This document shows positions 63,713-64,000 of a DNA stretch of 64,000 bases, piece by piece. Position 1 is the stretch's first letter, and each line of letters begins with the position of its first letter. Source of the stretch: Phyllobacterium endophyticum (GTDB lineage Bacteria > Pseudomonadota > Alphaproteobacteria > Rhizobiales > Rhizobiaceae). The stretch spans positions 248,001-312,000 of the forward strand of contig NZ_PGGN01000002.1 of NCBI RefSeq assembly GCF_003010935.1. The letters run 5' to 3'. The translations under genes were made by a program, and so were the position numbers. Under the pieces are notes generated by a model. The model had not been told where the DNA came from. It was given only the letters and a program-made list of their open reading frames with translations, and made no database searches.

Positions 63713-64000
63713 ATGAATGCCAACGAAACTCACTGCCTGCAATTGCTGCGGAATGCTGATCCTGATCGTTACCTTTCGGTACTATATGCGCCGGAAGAGA
63801 AACGCGGCGCCTTGGCTGCGCTTTATGCCTTCAATACGGAGATCGCCCGTATCCGTGATCTGATCCACGACCCTTTGCCGGGCGAAATCCGATTGCAATG
63901 GTGGCGCGATCTTATCATCGGGATGGAGCATGGCGAAGCAACGGGCAATCCCGTCGCGGCCGGGCTCATGGATGCGATCAGAACCTACGATCTGCCGCGC
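63713..64000 (+). CDS. Squalene/phytoene synthase family protein, 3' end cut by the window
   Basis: Open from the ATG at 63713 to the last base (96 codons). The start reads CLQLLRNADPDRYLSVLYAP, then EEKRGALAALYAFNTEIARI and RDLIHDPLPGEIRLQWWRDL, typical of the family branch that includes mitochondrial NDUFAF6. It is not the carotenoid phytoene synthase itself: the first Asp-rich motif of that enzyme is not seen in this part. It lies 27 bases after the Mth938 gene. Confidence 0.85.
   Translation, partial: MNANETHCLQLLRNADPDRYLSVLYAPEEKRGALAALYAFNTEIARIRDLIHDPLPGEIRLQWWRDLIIGMEHGEATGNPVAAGLMDAIRTYDLPR

Noticed and set aside
1-64000. CRISPR array, prophage or complete insertion sequence
   Set aside because: No regularly spaced repeats, no cas, integrase or transposase genes, and no terminal inverted repeats around a transposase were seen.

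Overview
The window looks like chromosomal DNA from an alphaproteobacterium of the order Hyphomicrobiales (Rhizobiales). The pointers are PopZ, ExoR, a DUF982 protein, ErpA, a fused SecDF followed by an Mth938-domain gene, and several promoters of the EcfG general-stress type. The overall feel is closest to the Phyllobacteriaceae/Brucellaceae; the genus cannot be fixed from sequence alone. The left half (about 1-30 kb) is mostly accessory, stress and transport genes. The right half (about 28-64 kb) is dense, mostly plus-strand housekeeping DNA.

Left part. A cut spore-coat-U protein lies at the left edge. It is followed by nnr with a small lipoprotein gene, several tiny conserved proteins, tRNA-Asn, and a minus-strand operon of a KaiC-like ATPase and a PAS hybrid histidine kinase. 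Next come a GtrII-like membrane glycosyltransferase, tRNA-Cys, a sulfonate operon (tauABC-ssuD), a proC-like reductase, an epimerase, a quinone-oxidoreductase/SDR pair divergent from an HxlR regulator, a large autotransporter, and a cluster of small genes including an apparently unnoticed NepR-like ORF, a YkvA protein and a minimal diguanylate cyclase.

Right part. The order is pcm-like, tolC, popZ, valS, two tandem FadL/OmpP1 porins, exoR, a Tat-exported phospholipase C (minus), xthA and erpA (minus), dgt, argS, a SPOR-domain protein, a DUF2442 gene, nagZ-scpA-scpB, tatA-tatB-tatC, serS-surE-pcm, a LysM/M23 lipoprotein, a DUF815 ATPase (minus), yajC, secDF, an Mth938-domain gene and the start of a squalene/phytoene-synthase-family gene. 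This block covers protein export, tRNA charging, cell division, nucleotide hygiene and chromosome segregation.

The most interesting signal is a set of near-identical EcfG-type promoters, GGAAC-N16-GGTT or GGAAC-N16-CGTT. They stand in the correct orientation before four genes: the KaiC-like/hybrid-kinase operon, a Gly/Tyr-rich lipoprotein, a 69-residue hydrophilic protein, and a 56-residue NepR-like protein. This suggests that the window holds part of the general stress regulon, including a KaiC-based signalling module and a possible second anti-sigma factor. Other points are a shared TTAC-N6-GTAA operator before both FadL genes, inverted REP pairs in gene gaps, a kinase that seems to start at a non-canonical codon, and bacterial relatives of two mitochondrial complex I assembly factors side by side after secDF.
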